64,000 nucleotides of DNA. It comes from Chitinophagaceae bacterium (GTDB lineage: Bacteria > Bacteroidota > Bacteroidia > Chitinophagales > Chitinophagaceae). The stretch's first letter is position 1; the number at the start of each line of letters is the position of its first letter. Below, piece after piece: positions 24,846 through 33,008 of this stretch. A program made the translations under genes and the position numbers. The notes below the pieces were generated by a model. The model worked only from the letters and a program-made list of their open reading frames with translations, ran no database searches and had not been told where the DNA came from. The stretch covers positions 372,001-436,000 of the forward strand of contig JAMLGU010000002.1 of the NCBI GenBank assembly GCA_023957575.1, read 5' to 3'.

Positions 24846-25283
24846 ATGGAAAATGTTGCCAATCGTAAAAGTAGCCATAGTGTTCATCAATTGCATGTTC
24901 ATATAGTATGGAGTACAAAGTATCGGTATGGTGTAATGCGAGGCGAAGTGCAGATTCGATGCAGGGATTTAATACGTCAGATGTGCGATACGATGGATAT
25001 ACGGATACTAAAAGGTGTAGTGAGTAAAGACCATATTCATCTGCATATAAGTTATCCGCCGAAGTTGTCGATAAGCGAGATTGTGAAGCGTTTGAAGGGT
25101 AGAAGTGCGAGATTGCTGATGGATGAGTTTGTAGAATTGAAGAAACGTTATTGGGGTCAACACTTGTGGGGCATAGGCTACGGAGCTTGGAGTAGTGGAA
25201 ATATTACTGATGAGATGATTCAGAATTATTTGGAACATCACAGGGATAATCCAAATAGCGATGAGAATTTCATTCTTGAGTGA
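24846..25283 (+). CDS. tnpA: IS200/IS605 family Y1 (HUH) transposase TnpA, copy 1
   Basis: A 145-residue transposase that cuts and joins single-stranded DNA at the element ends. The HUH metal motif is HLHI, in KDHIHLHISYPP near residue 66. The catalytic Tyr is in MIQNYLEHH near the C-terminus. The N-terminal VHIVWSTKYRYGV and the GYGAWSSGNIT block are typical. I chose the ATG at 24,846; an upstream TTG at 24,831 overlaps the -7 element. No tnpB or fanzor-like gene accompanies it. It is identical to the copy at 60,993, which suggests recent movement. Confidence 0.95.
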   Translation: MENVANRKSSHSVHQLHVHIVWSTKYRYGVMRGEVQIRCRDLIRQMCDTMDIRILKGVVSKDHIHLHISYPPKLSISEIVKRLKGRSARLLMDEFVELKKRYWGQHLWGIGYGAWSSGNITDEMIQNYLEHHRDNPNSDENFILE

Positions 25284-25450
25284 TTTTAATGAACTTTCAG
25301 TTTACAGTTTTCAATGCTGTTTACAGCAAGTTCAAATGACTTTCAGTCAATGTACTCAACCTATGGATTTGCAATCCATAGTTGTTTAGTTCCGGATGGT
25401 AGTGACTTTGCATATATTAATCGTTAAAGATTATCAACACTATTTCCCTC

Positions 25451-25841
25451 CTCTTTTTACCCTGCGCCAGTCCAAAGGGGCGATGGGTGGTTGGGGGTCG
25501 GACCAAAGGCCGATTTTATTTTTTAGGGTTTTCTGCTATAGTTTCTTCCAGACAGGGATTTTATCAAAATAGGAATAATGTCAGGCTAAACCGGCTTAAG
25601 GCGCAGAAAAAAAAGAAATACAGTAAAAAGTGCCGGGTTTATTGCTTAGAGAAATTGAATTGATTGGTAAAAGGGAGGGGAAATTTGGGGGAAAAGGGTT
25701 GTGAAGGTGTGTGTAAAATATATTTTTCCTAAAATGTAAAAGATGGTATTTTTAGGGCAACTAATAAGTAAAAGAAAATAATTAAGGATAACTCGTTAAT
25801 GGGCAAGGGATTAATATTTGATTATGATATATGTTGTTTTG
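25451..25841 (+). repeat. left copy (R1) of a diverged direct repeat flanking the R-M cassette
   Basis: The first 45 bp (TCTTTTTACCCTGCGCCAGT through GGTTGGGG) are identical to 34,064-34,108. Further matching blocks in the same order are GATTTTATTTTTT, AAAAAAGAAATRCAGTAAA, ATAACTCGTTAAT and TTAATATTYGATTRTGATATRTGTT. The end lies 57 bp before the helicase gene. No protein is encoded. The block between the IS200 end (25,391) and R1 is AT-rich with nothing else visible. Confidence 0.8.
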
Positions 25842-25897
25842 TTTATTTACAAGATACAACATGCCAAAAAACGCTGAAATAAACAAGTGTGTAAATT

Positions 25898-26914
25898 ATG
25901 AGCCAAAAAACACAATCCATCAAATCCTATCAAATCGTATATCCGCAAATCTATTCCTATATCCTTCCTTCTCTGAGTGAAAATGAAGGTTCGCAAAAAA
26001 TCGGTTATACGGAAAGAAAAAATGTGGATGACCGAATAATAGAACAAACACAAACGGCTGCTTTTAGATTAAAATACAACAAACTCTGGAATGCTCCTGC
26101 TTTTTTTGAAGGTAATGAAGAGAGTTTTAACGATAAGGCTTTTCACAAATTCTTAGAAAAAAGCGGTATTGAAAAAAGAGATGATTTAGGAACGGAATGG
26201 TTCTATTTCAACGGTTATCCTGAAAAATCAAAAGTACTATTTGATAAATTCCGAAAGGAACGATTTGCTGCTTTGCAAAACGAAAAAGGAAAAATAGACT
26301 ATACTTTACGTTTTGAACAGGAAGAAGCGGTAACTAAAGCTATCGATTATTTCCAAAAAAATGAAAATGGCGAATTTCTTTGGAATGCAAAACCGCGTTT
26401 CGGTAAAACGTTGGCAAGCTATGATTTGGCAAAACGTTTAGGTGCGCAAAAAGTACTTATTGTAACCAACAGACCTGCTATTGCCAACTCGTGGTTCGAT
26501 GATTTTGAACTATTTGTCGATGGCTATCATTTTATTTCGGAAACTTCTTCTTTAAGTAACAGAGCAACGCTAACAAGGCAAGACTATTTAGAGAAAATCA
26601 AATTAACAGACCAAAAAGCGTTTATCACTTTCCTTTCGTTGCAAGATTTAAAAGGTTCTAAATTCTTTGGAGGAAATTTCGATAAATTGCGTTGGGTGGC
26701 TGATTTAGAGTGGGATTTATTGGTTATTGACGAAGCGCACGAAGGTATTGATACCACCAGAACAGATGCCGCTTTTGATGCGGTAAAACGCAAAAACACC
26801 CTACACCTTTCCGGAACTCCTTTTAAAGCCTTGGCAAACGAAAAATTTCCGAAAGAAGCGATTTACAACTGGACGTATCTGGACGAACAACGGATGAAAC
26901 AAATTGAACTGTAA
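25898..26914 (+). CDS. restriction-modification fusion protein, N-terminal part: GIY-YIG-like nuclease plus SF2 helicase (cut by in-frame TAA)
   Basis: Residues 1-110 (YPQIYSYILPSLSENEGSQK, then IGYTERKNVDDRIIEQ, and a later GTEWFYF) resemble the GIY-YIG/T5orf172 nuclease fold: paired Tyr-rich strands, an Arg and a late Glu. Helicase RecA domain 1 follows, with Walker A AKPRFGKT near residue 168, LLVIDEAHEG near 277 and motif III HLSGTPFKAL near 303. The stop TAA at 26,912-26,914 is in the same frame as the second part (26,942-30,109), and the codons after it (EGENGSHTDLPDLKLF) continue the helicase. One CAA to TAA change would explain it. As read, this piece alone lacks RecA domain 2 and the methyltransferase. 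The nuclease call is inference; the helicase is firm. Confidence 0.82.
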   Translation: MSQKTQSIKSYQIVYPQIYSYILPSLSENEGSQKIGYTERKNVDDRIIEQTQTAAFRLKYNKLWNAPAFFEGNEESFNDKAFHKFLEKSGIEKRDDLGTEWFYFNGYPEKSKVLFDKFRKERFAALQNEKGKIDYTLRFEQEEAVTKAIDYFQKNENGEFLWNAKPRFGKTLASYDLAKRLGAQKVLIVTNRPAIANSWFDDFELFVDGYHFISETSSLSNRATLTRQDYLEKIKLTDQKAFITFLSLQDLKGSKFFGGNFDKLRWVADLEWDLLVIDEAHEGIDTTRTDAAFDAVKRKNTLHLSGTPFKALANEKFPKEAIYNWTYLDEQRMKQIEL

Positions 26915-26941
26915 GAAGGCGAAAATGGTTCGCATACGGAT

Positions 26942-29900
26942 TTGCCCGATCTCAAATTGTTTACCTACCGTATTTCTCAAATGACCACCAACCAAGTCAA
27001 TGAGGGAATTGAAATTGATAATGAAACACGGGATTATGCCTTTGATTTGAATGAGTTTTTTAGAACCCACAATCAAAAATTCGTCCATGAAAACGATGTT
27101 CGGGAATTTTTGCATAATCTGACCACCAATAAAAAATATCCGTTCTCTACGCCTGAACTTCGGGCTGAACTCAAACACACGTTTTGGTATGTTGGCAACC
27201 GAGTGGATTCCGTAAAAGCATTGGCGAAATTATTGAAAGAAGTAGAAGCTTTTGAAGGTTACGAAATTGTAATTGCTGCCGGTGATGGCAAAAGTTTTGA
27301 GGAAGAAGAACACGATTTTAAAGGCAACGAATCTTCTTTTCAAAAAGTAAAAAAAGCAATCAAGGAACACGATAAAACCATTACCCTTTCTTGCGGACAG
27401 CTAACAACCGGTGTTACCGTGAAAGAATGGACAGCGGTTTTGATGCTCACCGATATTAAATCGCCTGCTTTGTATATGCAAGCGGCTTTCAGAGCACAAA
27501 ACCCATTTAATGAACTCAGAAACGGAGAATTGTACTACAAAAAATCGGCCTATCTGTTCGACTTTGCACCTACCAGAGTACTGGAAATTTACGATGATTT
27601 TGCTAATGGACTCAATCCCAAAGCAGTACAAGGTGAAATTACCGAAAAGGAAAGAGAAGAAAACATCCGTGAACTGTTGAACTTCTTCCCGGTGATTTCC
27701 GAAGATGTGAACGGTGAAATGATTGAACTCGATGCCGAAAAAGTGCTGACTTTCCCAAATGCATTGGCTGCTACCGAAATTGTGAATGCTCGTTTTATGA
27801 CCAATTTGCTCTTTAACGACACGTTGAAAGGCGTATTCAATTTTCCGAAAGAGGTGGAAGATATTTTGGACAAGTTGCCCGAAGAGAAAAACAAGCGGGT
27901 GCAACAAGCCAAACACACCCTCAACTTAGACGATGCAAAGGAAATTAACGACAACAAAACCAAAGAAATAACTCAAAATACCGGAATTATTCTCGGCGAA
28001 AAGATTTTTAAAACCAATGTAGAACGAGAAGTTGAAAATCTGTTGGCACAAAACAAAGAAGAAATTGTTACCAACGATTTGGTGGAAAAAGTTACCACAG
28101 TTGCCGAACCTTTGATTGCCAAATTAAAAGAAGTTTATAAAGCTACCCAAGCCGAAACCAAGGAAGCAACCCAACAAATTCAGGAAAAAGTAAAAGCCAT
28201 TGCCGAGGAATATAACGCTGCCGAAATAAAAGACAGCAAAGAACTCATACAAAAAATTAACGATGCCATAGAGTTTGATTTAGTGACCAACCTCGTTACC
28301 GAAAAAGAAGAAGAAAAGGTAGAAAAAGTACAAAAAACCAAGGAAGAAGAAATCCGTGACCGTTTGCGCTCGTTTACCCGCACCATTCCGATGTTTATCA
28401 TGGCGAATGATTCTAAAGATGAAATTACCATTGATAATTTTGATTTGGAAATTGATGACCACGATTTTGAGGAAATTACCAGCATTACCAAAGCCGAATT
28501 TCACAAATTGCGTGATGGTTTTGACTACGAAGAAGACGGAAAAAGAAAAACATTCCATGGTGTGTTCAATAAATACCGTTTCAATGCTTCCATTGCCGAG
28601 TTTAAAGCAAAAAAAGACCAATTAGCCAATTATTTTGAGGTAGAAGAAGACATTTTTGAATACATTCCCAACCAAAAAACCAACCAGATTTTCACACCCA
28701 AAAAAGTGGTACTTATGATGGTTGACAATTTAGAGGAGCACGACCCGAGTTTGTTTACCCGAACCGACAGCACCTTTATTGACTTGTATATGAAATCGGG
28801 GATGTATATTACCGAAGTAGTGAAAAAACTCTTCCACCACACCCGGAAATTCTACGATAGCGATGAAGCTTGCTTAAAACACATTTTAGAAAACCAGGTA
28901 TTTGGCTTGGCACCAACGCCTATTTTGCAAGGCATTACCCAAACTTACATTTTTGGCTTTGATACGGAGCATAAAATCTCCCGAAAGAACTTTGTGCAAC
29001 ACGACCTTACACCCGAGGCACAGGAAGACAAAGCAAAAGAAAAAATTTACGAACTTTTTAATTTAAATAAAGATATGAAATTTGATGCAGTGGTAGGAAA
29101 TCCGCCTTATCAGGAAACTACCGAAAATACAAGTGATGCTGCAATTTATCCGTTCTTTTATGATTTAGCCGAGCAAGTAGCACCTCAATATTGTTTAATA
29201 TCACCAGCTCGTTTCTTGTTTAATGCTGGTAAAACACCTGCAGAATGGAATAAAAAGATGCTTGAGAATGAGCATTTAAAGGTTTTGCATTATGAGCAGA
29301 AGTCAGAAAAATTATTTCCAAATACTGATATTATGGGTGGGATAGTTATTCTATACCATAATAGATACACTGAATTTGGAAAAATTGGGACATTTACGGC
29401 TTTTGAAGAATTAAACAGTATTGCTAAGAAAGTTGAGGAAAATGACACTTTCACTAGTATTGTACCTATAATACATCTTCAACAAAAGTTTGATCTTAAT
29501 AAACTCTACAAAGAGCATCCAAAAATTAAAGAAAAAATTGGTAGCGATGGGAGAGAAAGAAGATTAACTACCTCAATTTTTAGCAATGACGAGATTTTCA
29601 CTGATAAAAAAGAGTTCGACAATAGTGTAAAGATTTTAGGGCTAATTAAAAATCAAAGAGTTTATAAATATATTGAAAGGAGATTTTTAGAAAAACATGA
29701 AAATTTTGAAAAATTTAAAGTTTTAATCCCAAAATCAAATGGCTCAGGTGCCATAGGTGAGGTATTAAGCACACCTCTTATGGGAGAACCTCTTGTGGGA
29801 GAACCTCTTATAGGTCACACACAAAGTTTCATCTCGTTTGGAGCTTTTGACAAAGAGCAAGAAGCACAAAACTGTATGAAATACTTGAAATCAAAATTTG

Positions 29901-30109
29901 CCAGAACAATGTTGGGTATTTTAAAAGTTACGCAAGACAACAATCCTGAAACATGGTCAAAAGTTCCCCTCCAAGACTTCACCTCCGCTTCCGACATTGA
30001 TTGGAGTCAATCCATTGCGGAAATAGACCAACAGTTGTATAAAAAATACGGGTTGAGCGAGGAGGAAATTGCGTTTATAGAGGAGAAAATAAAGCCGATG
30101 GGGGATTAA
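26942..30109 (+). CDS. restriction-modification fusion protein, C-terminal part: helicase RecA2 plus N6-adenine DNA methyltransferase
   Basis: In frame with the preceding gene; together 25,898-30,109 would encode about 1,403 residues. This part has the second helicase domain (FWYVGNRVDSVKAL, then LSCGQLTTGVTVKEW and MQAAFRAQNPF, motif VI), a long acidic coiled-coil stretch (about residues 290-520), and then an Eco57I-like gamma-class methyltransferase. NQIFTPKKVVLMMVDNLEE opens it, TFIDLYMKSGMYI stands where motif I (usually DPACGSG) should be and is degenerate, and FDAVVGNPPYQ is catalytic motif IV. A target-recognition region and the GEPLVGEP repeats near 29,780 follow. The start at TTG 26,942 is nominal; ATG 26,981 is an alternative. 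The stop overlaps the first unit of a TTAATTG tract. Confidence 0.85.
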   Translation: MPDLKLFTYRISQMTTNQVNEGIEIDNETRDYAFDLNEFFRTHNQKFVHENDVREFLHNLTTNKKYPFSTPELRAELKHTFWYVGNRVDSVKALAKLLKEVEAFEGYEIVIAAGDGKSFEEEEHDFKGNESSFQKVKKAIKEHDKTITLSCGQLTTGVTVKEWTAVLMLTDIKSPALYMQAAFRAQNPFNELRNGELYYKKSAYLFDFAPTRVLEIYDDFANGLNPKAVQGEITEKEREENIRELLNFFPVISEDVNGEMIELDAEKVLTFPNALAATEIVNARFMTNLLFNDTLKGVFNFPKEVEDILDKLPEEKNKRVQQAKHTLNLDDAKEINDNKTKEITQNTGIILGEKIFKTNVEREVENLLAQNKEEIVTNDLVEKVTTVAEPLIAKLKEVYKATQAETKEATQQIQEKVKAIAEEYNAAEIKDSKELIQKINDAIEFDLVTNLVTEKEEEKVEKVQKTKEEEIRDRLRSFTRTIPMFIMANDSKDEITIDNFDLEIDDHDFEEITSITKAEFHKLRDGFDYEEDGKRKTFHGVFNKYRFNASIAEFKAKKDQLANYFEVEEDIFEYIPNQKTNQIFTPKKVVLMMVDNLEEHDPSLFTRTDSTFIDLYMKSGMYITEVVKKLFHHTRKFYDSDEACLKHILENQVFGLAPTPILQGITQTYIFGFDTEHKISRKNFVQHDLTPEAQEDKAKEKIYELFNLNKDMKFDAVVGNPPYQETTENTSDAAIYPFFYDLAEQVAPQYCLISPARFLFNAGKTPAEWNKKMLENEHLKVLHYEQKSEKLFPNTDIMGGIVILYHNRYTEFGKIGTFTAFEELNSIAKKVEENDTFTSIVPIIHLQQKFDLNKLYKEHPKIKEKIGSDGRERRLTTSIFSNDEIFTDKKEFDNSVKILGLIKNQRVYKYIERRFLEKHENFEKFKVLIPKSNGSGAIGEVLSTPLMGEPLVGEPLIGHTQSFISFGAFDKEQEAQNCMKYLKSKFARTMLGILKVTQDNNPETWSKVPLQDFTSASDIDWSQSIAEIDQQLYKKYGLSEEEIAFIEEKIKPMGD

Positions 30110-30147
30110 TTGTTAATTGTTAATTGTTAATTGTTAATTGTTAATTA
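30106..30147 (+). repeat. heptanucleotide tandem tract, TTAATTG type (6 units)
   Basis: Six units run from 30,106. The TAA stop of the methyltransferase gene (30,107-30,109) is inside unit one. Unit six, TTAATTA, supplies the A of the ATG of the next gene at 30,147. The whole intergenic spacer is therefore repeat. Confidence 0.95.
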
Positions 30148-30506
30148 TGAGGGAGAATGTGATTAAGATTAAAAGTTTTGAGTTTGCTGTTCGGATAGTG
30201 AAGTTTTACCAATTTTTATGTAATGAAAAGAAGGAATTCGTATTAAGTAAACAAGTTTTACGCAGTGGTACGAGTATTGGAGCAATGGTGAGAGAAGCAG
30301 AGCACAGTGAAAGTAAAGCTGATTTCATACATAAACTATCAATCGCTCAAAAAGAAATAAATGAAACCATTTATTGGTTGGATTTATTGAGAGCAACTGA
30401 TTATATAAGCCCTCAACAATTTGAAAGTATTCATGCTGATGCAGTAGAAATAATTAAATTAATTACAAGTATTATTAAATCGACGAAAAAGAATATTAAG
30501 AGTTAA
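30147..30506 (+). CDS. four-helix-bundle protein (23S rRNA intervening-sequence protein family)
   Basis: A 119-residue all-helical protein. FEFAVRIVKFYQFLCNEKKEF, QVLRSGTSIGAMVREAEHS and FIHKLSIAQKEINETIYWLDLL are the conserved blocks of the S23/four-helix-bundle family. The family includes proteins encoded in rRNA intervening sequences and the fold of the Avd accessory protein of diversity-generating retroelements. Members bind nucleic acid as pentamers in known cases, but the cellular role is unclear. No reverse transcriptase is nearby. The ATG at 30,147 begins in the last TTAATTA unit. It ends in TAA that opens another heptad tract, so repeats bound it on both sides. Confidence 0.9.
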   Translation: MRENVIKIKSFEFAVRIVKFYQFLCNEKKEFVLSKQVLRSGTSIGAMVREAEHSESKADFIHKLSIAQKEINETIYWLDLLRATDYISPQQFESIHADAVEIIKLITSIIKSTKKNIKS

Positions 30507-30558
30507 TGGTTAATTATTAATTGTTAATGGTTAATTGTTAATTGTTAATTGTTAATTG
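30503..30558 (+). repeat. heptanucleotide tandem tract, TTAATKG type (8 units)
   Basis: Eight units (TTAATGG, TTAATTA, TTAATTG and so on) are followed by GGGAGAGAATGTAATTAA. The stop of the four-helix gene (30,504-30,506) is in unit one. The 3' flank resembles the first codons of that gene (ATGAGGGAGAATGTGATTAA). Confidence 0.95.
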
Positions 30559-30595
30559 GGGAGAGAATGTAATTAATGAATAAAGTTAGGGGAAG

Positions 30596-31753
30596 ATGAA
30601 TTTGGAAAATACATTTAAACAAGATTTTGAGTCTGTTCTTCAGCTCATTACCGAAGCCCGAAATCGGGTTTACAGTATGGTAAACAGCGAATTAGTGCTC
30701 TTGTATTTTAATGTAGGAAAAGAAGTTTCTAATAAAGTAAATGCAGGTGTTTGGGGCGAAAGTACGGTTCAGCAATTAGCGGATTTTATTCAATCAAAAG
30801 CACCGGGTCTTTCCGGATTTAATCGTAGAGGTTTATACCGTATGAAACAATTTTTTGAGGTTTATTCTGACGCTCAATTTAATTCAACTGTAATAAATTT
30901 TCTACAAACAAATGAAAATCAGCTCAATGGAATTGTGTCGGCACTGCCGACACAATTGGAGAAAGACAATTCAAAAATGTCGGCACTGCCGTCACTTTTA
31001 AGCAATCCAGCCGAATTTCAACAAATATTCTTAGGAAATATACTTGCAAAAATTACCTGGTCTAATCATTTGGAAATATTGTCGGGAACTAAAACAGTAG
31101 AAGAGAAACTCTTCTATTTGTTGGCTTGCATAACAGAGAAATGGAGTATGCGAGAATTACGCAGACTAATCCAATCCGCTACTTATGAGCGCACCCTACT
31201 TTCCAAACAAACGGTATCTCCAACGGCAAAACATATTTCAAAAGACGTTTTTAAAGACCCGTATATCTTTGAGTTTTTAGATTTACCCGAATTACATTCA
31301 GAGAAGGATTTGGAAAAAGCAATTACCCTCAATTTACAAAAATTCATTTTAGAAGTGGGTAAAAGTTTTACCTATATGGGCGAACAATACCGCATACAGG
31401 TTGGTAATAAAGATTATTATACCGATTTGCTTTTTTATCATAGAGACTTGCAATGTTTAGTGATGTTTGAACTGAAAATTGAAGAGTTTAAACCGGAATT
31501 CATCGGCAAACTTAATTTTTATTTGGAAGCCTTAGACAGAGATGTCAAACGCCCTCACGAAAATCCAAGTATTGGAATTTTACTTTGTAAAGAAAAGAAT
31601 AATGAAGTGGTAGAATATGCTATGGCACGAAATATAAGTCCCACTGTAGTAGCTGAGTACGAGATAAAATTGATTGACAAGAAAATATTGACTCAAAAAT
31701 TACATCAGTTAGGAGCAATTTTAAGTAAAACGGACGATGAAAAAGAATATTAA
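30596..31753 (+). CDS. DUF1016 / YhcG-type PD-(D/E)XK nuclease, copy A
   Basis: A 385-residue protein. The helical DUF1016 N-terminal domain covers residues 1-200 (ARNRVYSMVNSELVLLYFNV, then SGFNRRGLYRMKQFFEVY and WSMRELRRLIQSATYERTLL). The nuclease domain follows, with YIFEFLDLPE, then YTDLLFYHRDLQCLVMFELK, giving the Asp and ExK of the active site near residues 275-295, and GKLNFYLEALDRD. The YhcG family is common in accessory and defence islands; its target is not established. Residues 105-140 hold a divergent insertion with a repeated SALP motif. It ends inside a heptad tract. Confidence 0.9.
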   Translation: MNLENTFKQDFESVLQLITEARNRVYSMVNSELVLLYFNVGKEVSNKVNAGVWGESTVQQLADFIQSKAPGLSGFNRRGLYRMKQFFEVYSDAQFNSTVINFLQTNENQLNGIVSALPTQLEKDNSKMSALPSLLSNPAEFQQIFLGNILAKITWSNHLEILSGTKTVEEKLFYLLACITEKWSMRELRRLIQSATYERTLLSKQTVSPTAKHISKDVFKDPYIFEFLDLPELHSEKDLEKAITLNLQKFILEVGKSFTYMGEQYRIQVGNKDYYTDLLFYHRDLQCLVMFELKIEEFKPEFIGKLNFYLEALDRDVKRPHENPSIGILLCKEKNNEVVEYAMARNISPTVVAEYEIKLIDKKILTQKLHQLGAILSKTDDEKEY

Positions 31754-31826
31754 TGGTTAATTGTTAATGGTTAATTGTTAATGGTTAATGGTTAATGGTT
31801 AATTGTTAATTGTTAATTGTTAATTG
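31750..31826 (+). repeat. heptanucleotide tandem tract, TTAATKG type (11 units, 77 bp exactly)
   Basis: Eleven full units alternate TTAATGG and TTAATTG. The stop of DUF1016 copy A (31,751-31,753) lies in unit one. It is followed by GGGAGAGAGTGTAATTAA, the same flank as after the tract at 30,503. Confidence 0.95.
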
Positions 31827-31947
31827 GGGAGAGAGTGTAATTAATAATAATTTTAAACTGACGACAATTTGTCGACAGTTGAGAATAGAAAAAAATACGA
31901 TGGGCAACAGATTTTTAGACATCATTCAAATTGTTGTTTTTTAAAAT

Positions 31948-32901
31948 ATGGGAAAGACTTTGAATACTATTGATAGTCATTTGTTAGAGAGTATTAAGCA
32001 AATTATTCTTAATGCACGGAAAAGTTTTTACCAAAAAGTAAATCAGGAACTTATCCTTACCTATTGGCAAATTGGAAAAGAAATTGTAGAAACAGAACAG
32101 AAAAACAATATTGACAACCAAACATCAAGACAAATTATTCTTCAACTTTCCAAACAACTGACCAACGAAATTGGGAAAGGATTTTCTCGTTCCAATCTGT
32201 TCAATATGAGGAAGTTTTACACAGAATACCCAAGTGTCCAGTCAGTGTCTGGACACCTCACTTGGACACATATTTGTGAACTTTTGATTATTGAAGATAA
32301 ATCCAAACGTAGTTTTTACGAAAAAGAATGTGTAAATGCTTCTTGGTCTGTCCGAGAACTTAAACGCCAAATAGACAGCTCACTTTATGAGCGTTTACTG
32401 CTTTCACAAGGAAAATCCAACAAAGAGAAAGTTTTGGAATTGGCACAAAAAGAGCAAGAATTGAACAAGGCAGAAGATATATTGAAAAATCCCTACGTTT
32501 TTGAATTTCTGGGTATTCCAGAAAGCAAACCGATATTGGAAAAAGATTTGGAAGCCAAACTTATCCGCCACCTTGAAGATTTTTTATTGGAATTGGGAAA
32601 AGGTTTTATGTTTGTAGGCTCGCAACAACGAATAACCATAAACAATACACATTATTATGTGGATATGGTTTTCTACAACAAAATTTTACGCTGTTATATT
32701 CTTATTGAACTCAAAACAACAAAACTTAATATTGCAGACGGTGGGCAACTCAATACTTATCTGAATTATTACAAAACGGAAGTAAATGATGAGACGGACA
32801 ATCCCCCAATCGGAATCATTTTGTGTGCAGAGAGAGATGAAATTACAGCAGAATATATTCTAGGGGATTTGAGAACAAATTGTTTGCCTCTAAATATGTA
32901 A
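31948..32901 (+). CDS. DUF1016 / YhcG-type PD-(D/E)XK nuclease, copy B, C-terminus frameshifted
   Basis: A 317-residue relative of copy A but clearly diverged. The N-terminal helical domain (ARKSFYQKVNQELILTYWQI, SRSNLFNMRKFYTEYP, WSVRELKRQIDSSLYERLLL) leads to the nuclease core (YVFEFLGIPE, then YYVDMVFYNKILRCYILIELK, and GQLNTYLNYYK). After AEYILG the frame fails: the normal family ending (FENKLFASKYVTILPDKEKL) is present one frame away and runs to TAA at 32,958-32,960. Adding one G to the GGGG run at 32,863-32,866 restores it. The catalytic Asp and ExK are upstream of the break, so activity may survive. Real frameshift, slippage switch or sequencing error cannot be told apart here. Confidence 0.85.
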   Translation: MGKTLNTIDSHLLESIKQIILNARKSFYQKVNQELILTYWQIGKEIVETEQKNNIDNQTSRQIILQLSKQLTNEIGKGFSRSNLFNMRKFYTEYPSVQSVSGHLTWTHICELLIIEDKSKRSFYEKECVNASWSVRELKRQIDSSLYERLLLSQGKSNKEKVLELAQKEQELNKAEDILKNPYVFEFLGIPESKPILEKDLEAKLIRHLEDFLLELGKGFMFVGSQQRITINNTHYYVDMVFYNKILRCYILIELKTTKLNIADGGQLNTYLNYYKTEVNDETDNPPIGIILCAERDEITAEYILGDLRTNCLPLNM

Positions 32902-33008
32902 CCATACTTCCCGACAAAGAAAAATTAATCCAAGAAGTAGAAAATGTAATTAATAAATAAACACTAATAATGAATCTTGTTACATAATAGTAAAGCATTC
33001 AAAAGAAA

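Larger units (their letters stand above)
24760..25391 (+). mobile_element. IS200/IS605-type insertion sequence, copy 1 (632 bp)
   Basis: A block identical to 60,907-61,538; in every segment I compared the two copies agree base for base, at an offset of 36,147. It encodes only a Y1 transposase. A left-end hairpin lies at 24,787-24,812 (core TGGACT-TT-AGTCCA, outer AAGC/GCTT) and a right-end hairpin at 25,357-25,384 (CAAC, TATGGATT-TGC-AATCCATA, GTTG). There are no inverted terminal repeats or target duplications, as expected for single-strand transposition. The ends are where the two copies stop matching. Confidence 0.9.

Noticed and set aside
27401-27916. Minus-strand reading frame of 171 codons within the helicase-methylase gene
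   Set aside because: It is antisense to the conserved helicase domain, with no start context or family resemblance.
30106-31826. Possible CRISPR array
   Set aside because: Units are 7 bp with no spacers, and no cas genes are near; these are simple tandem repeats.
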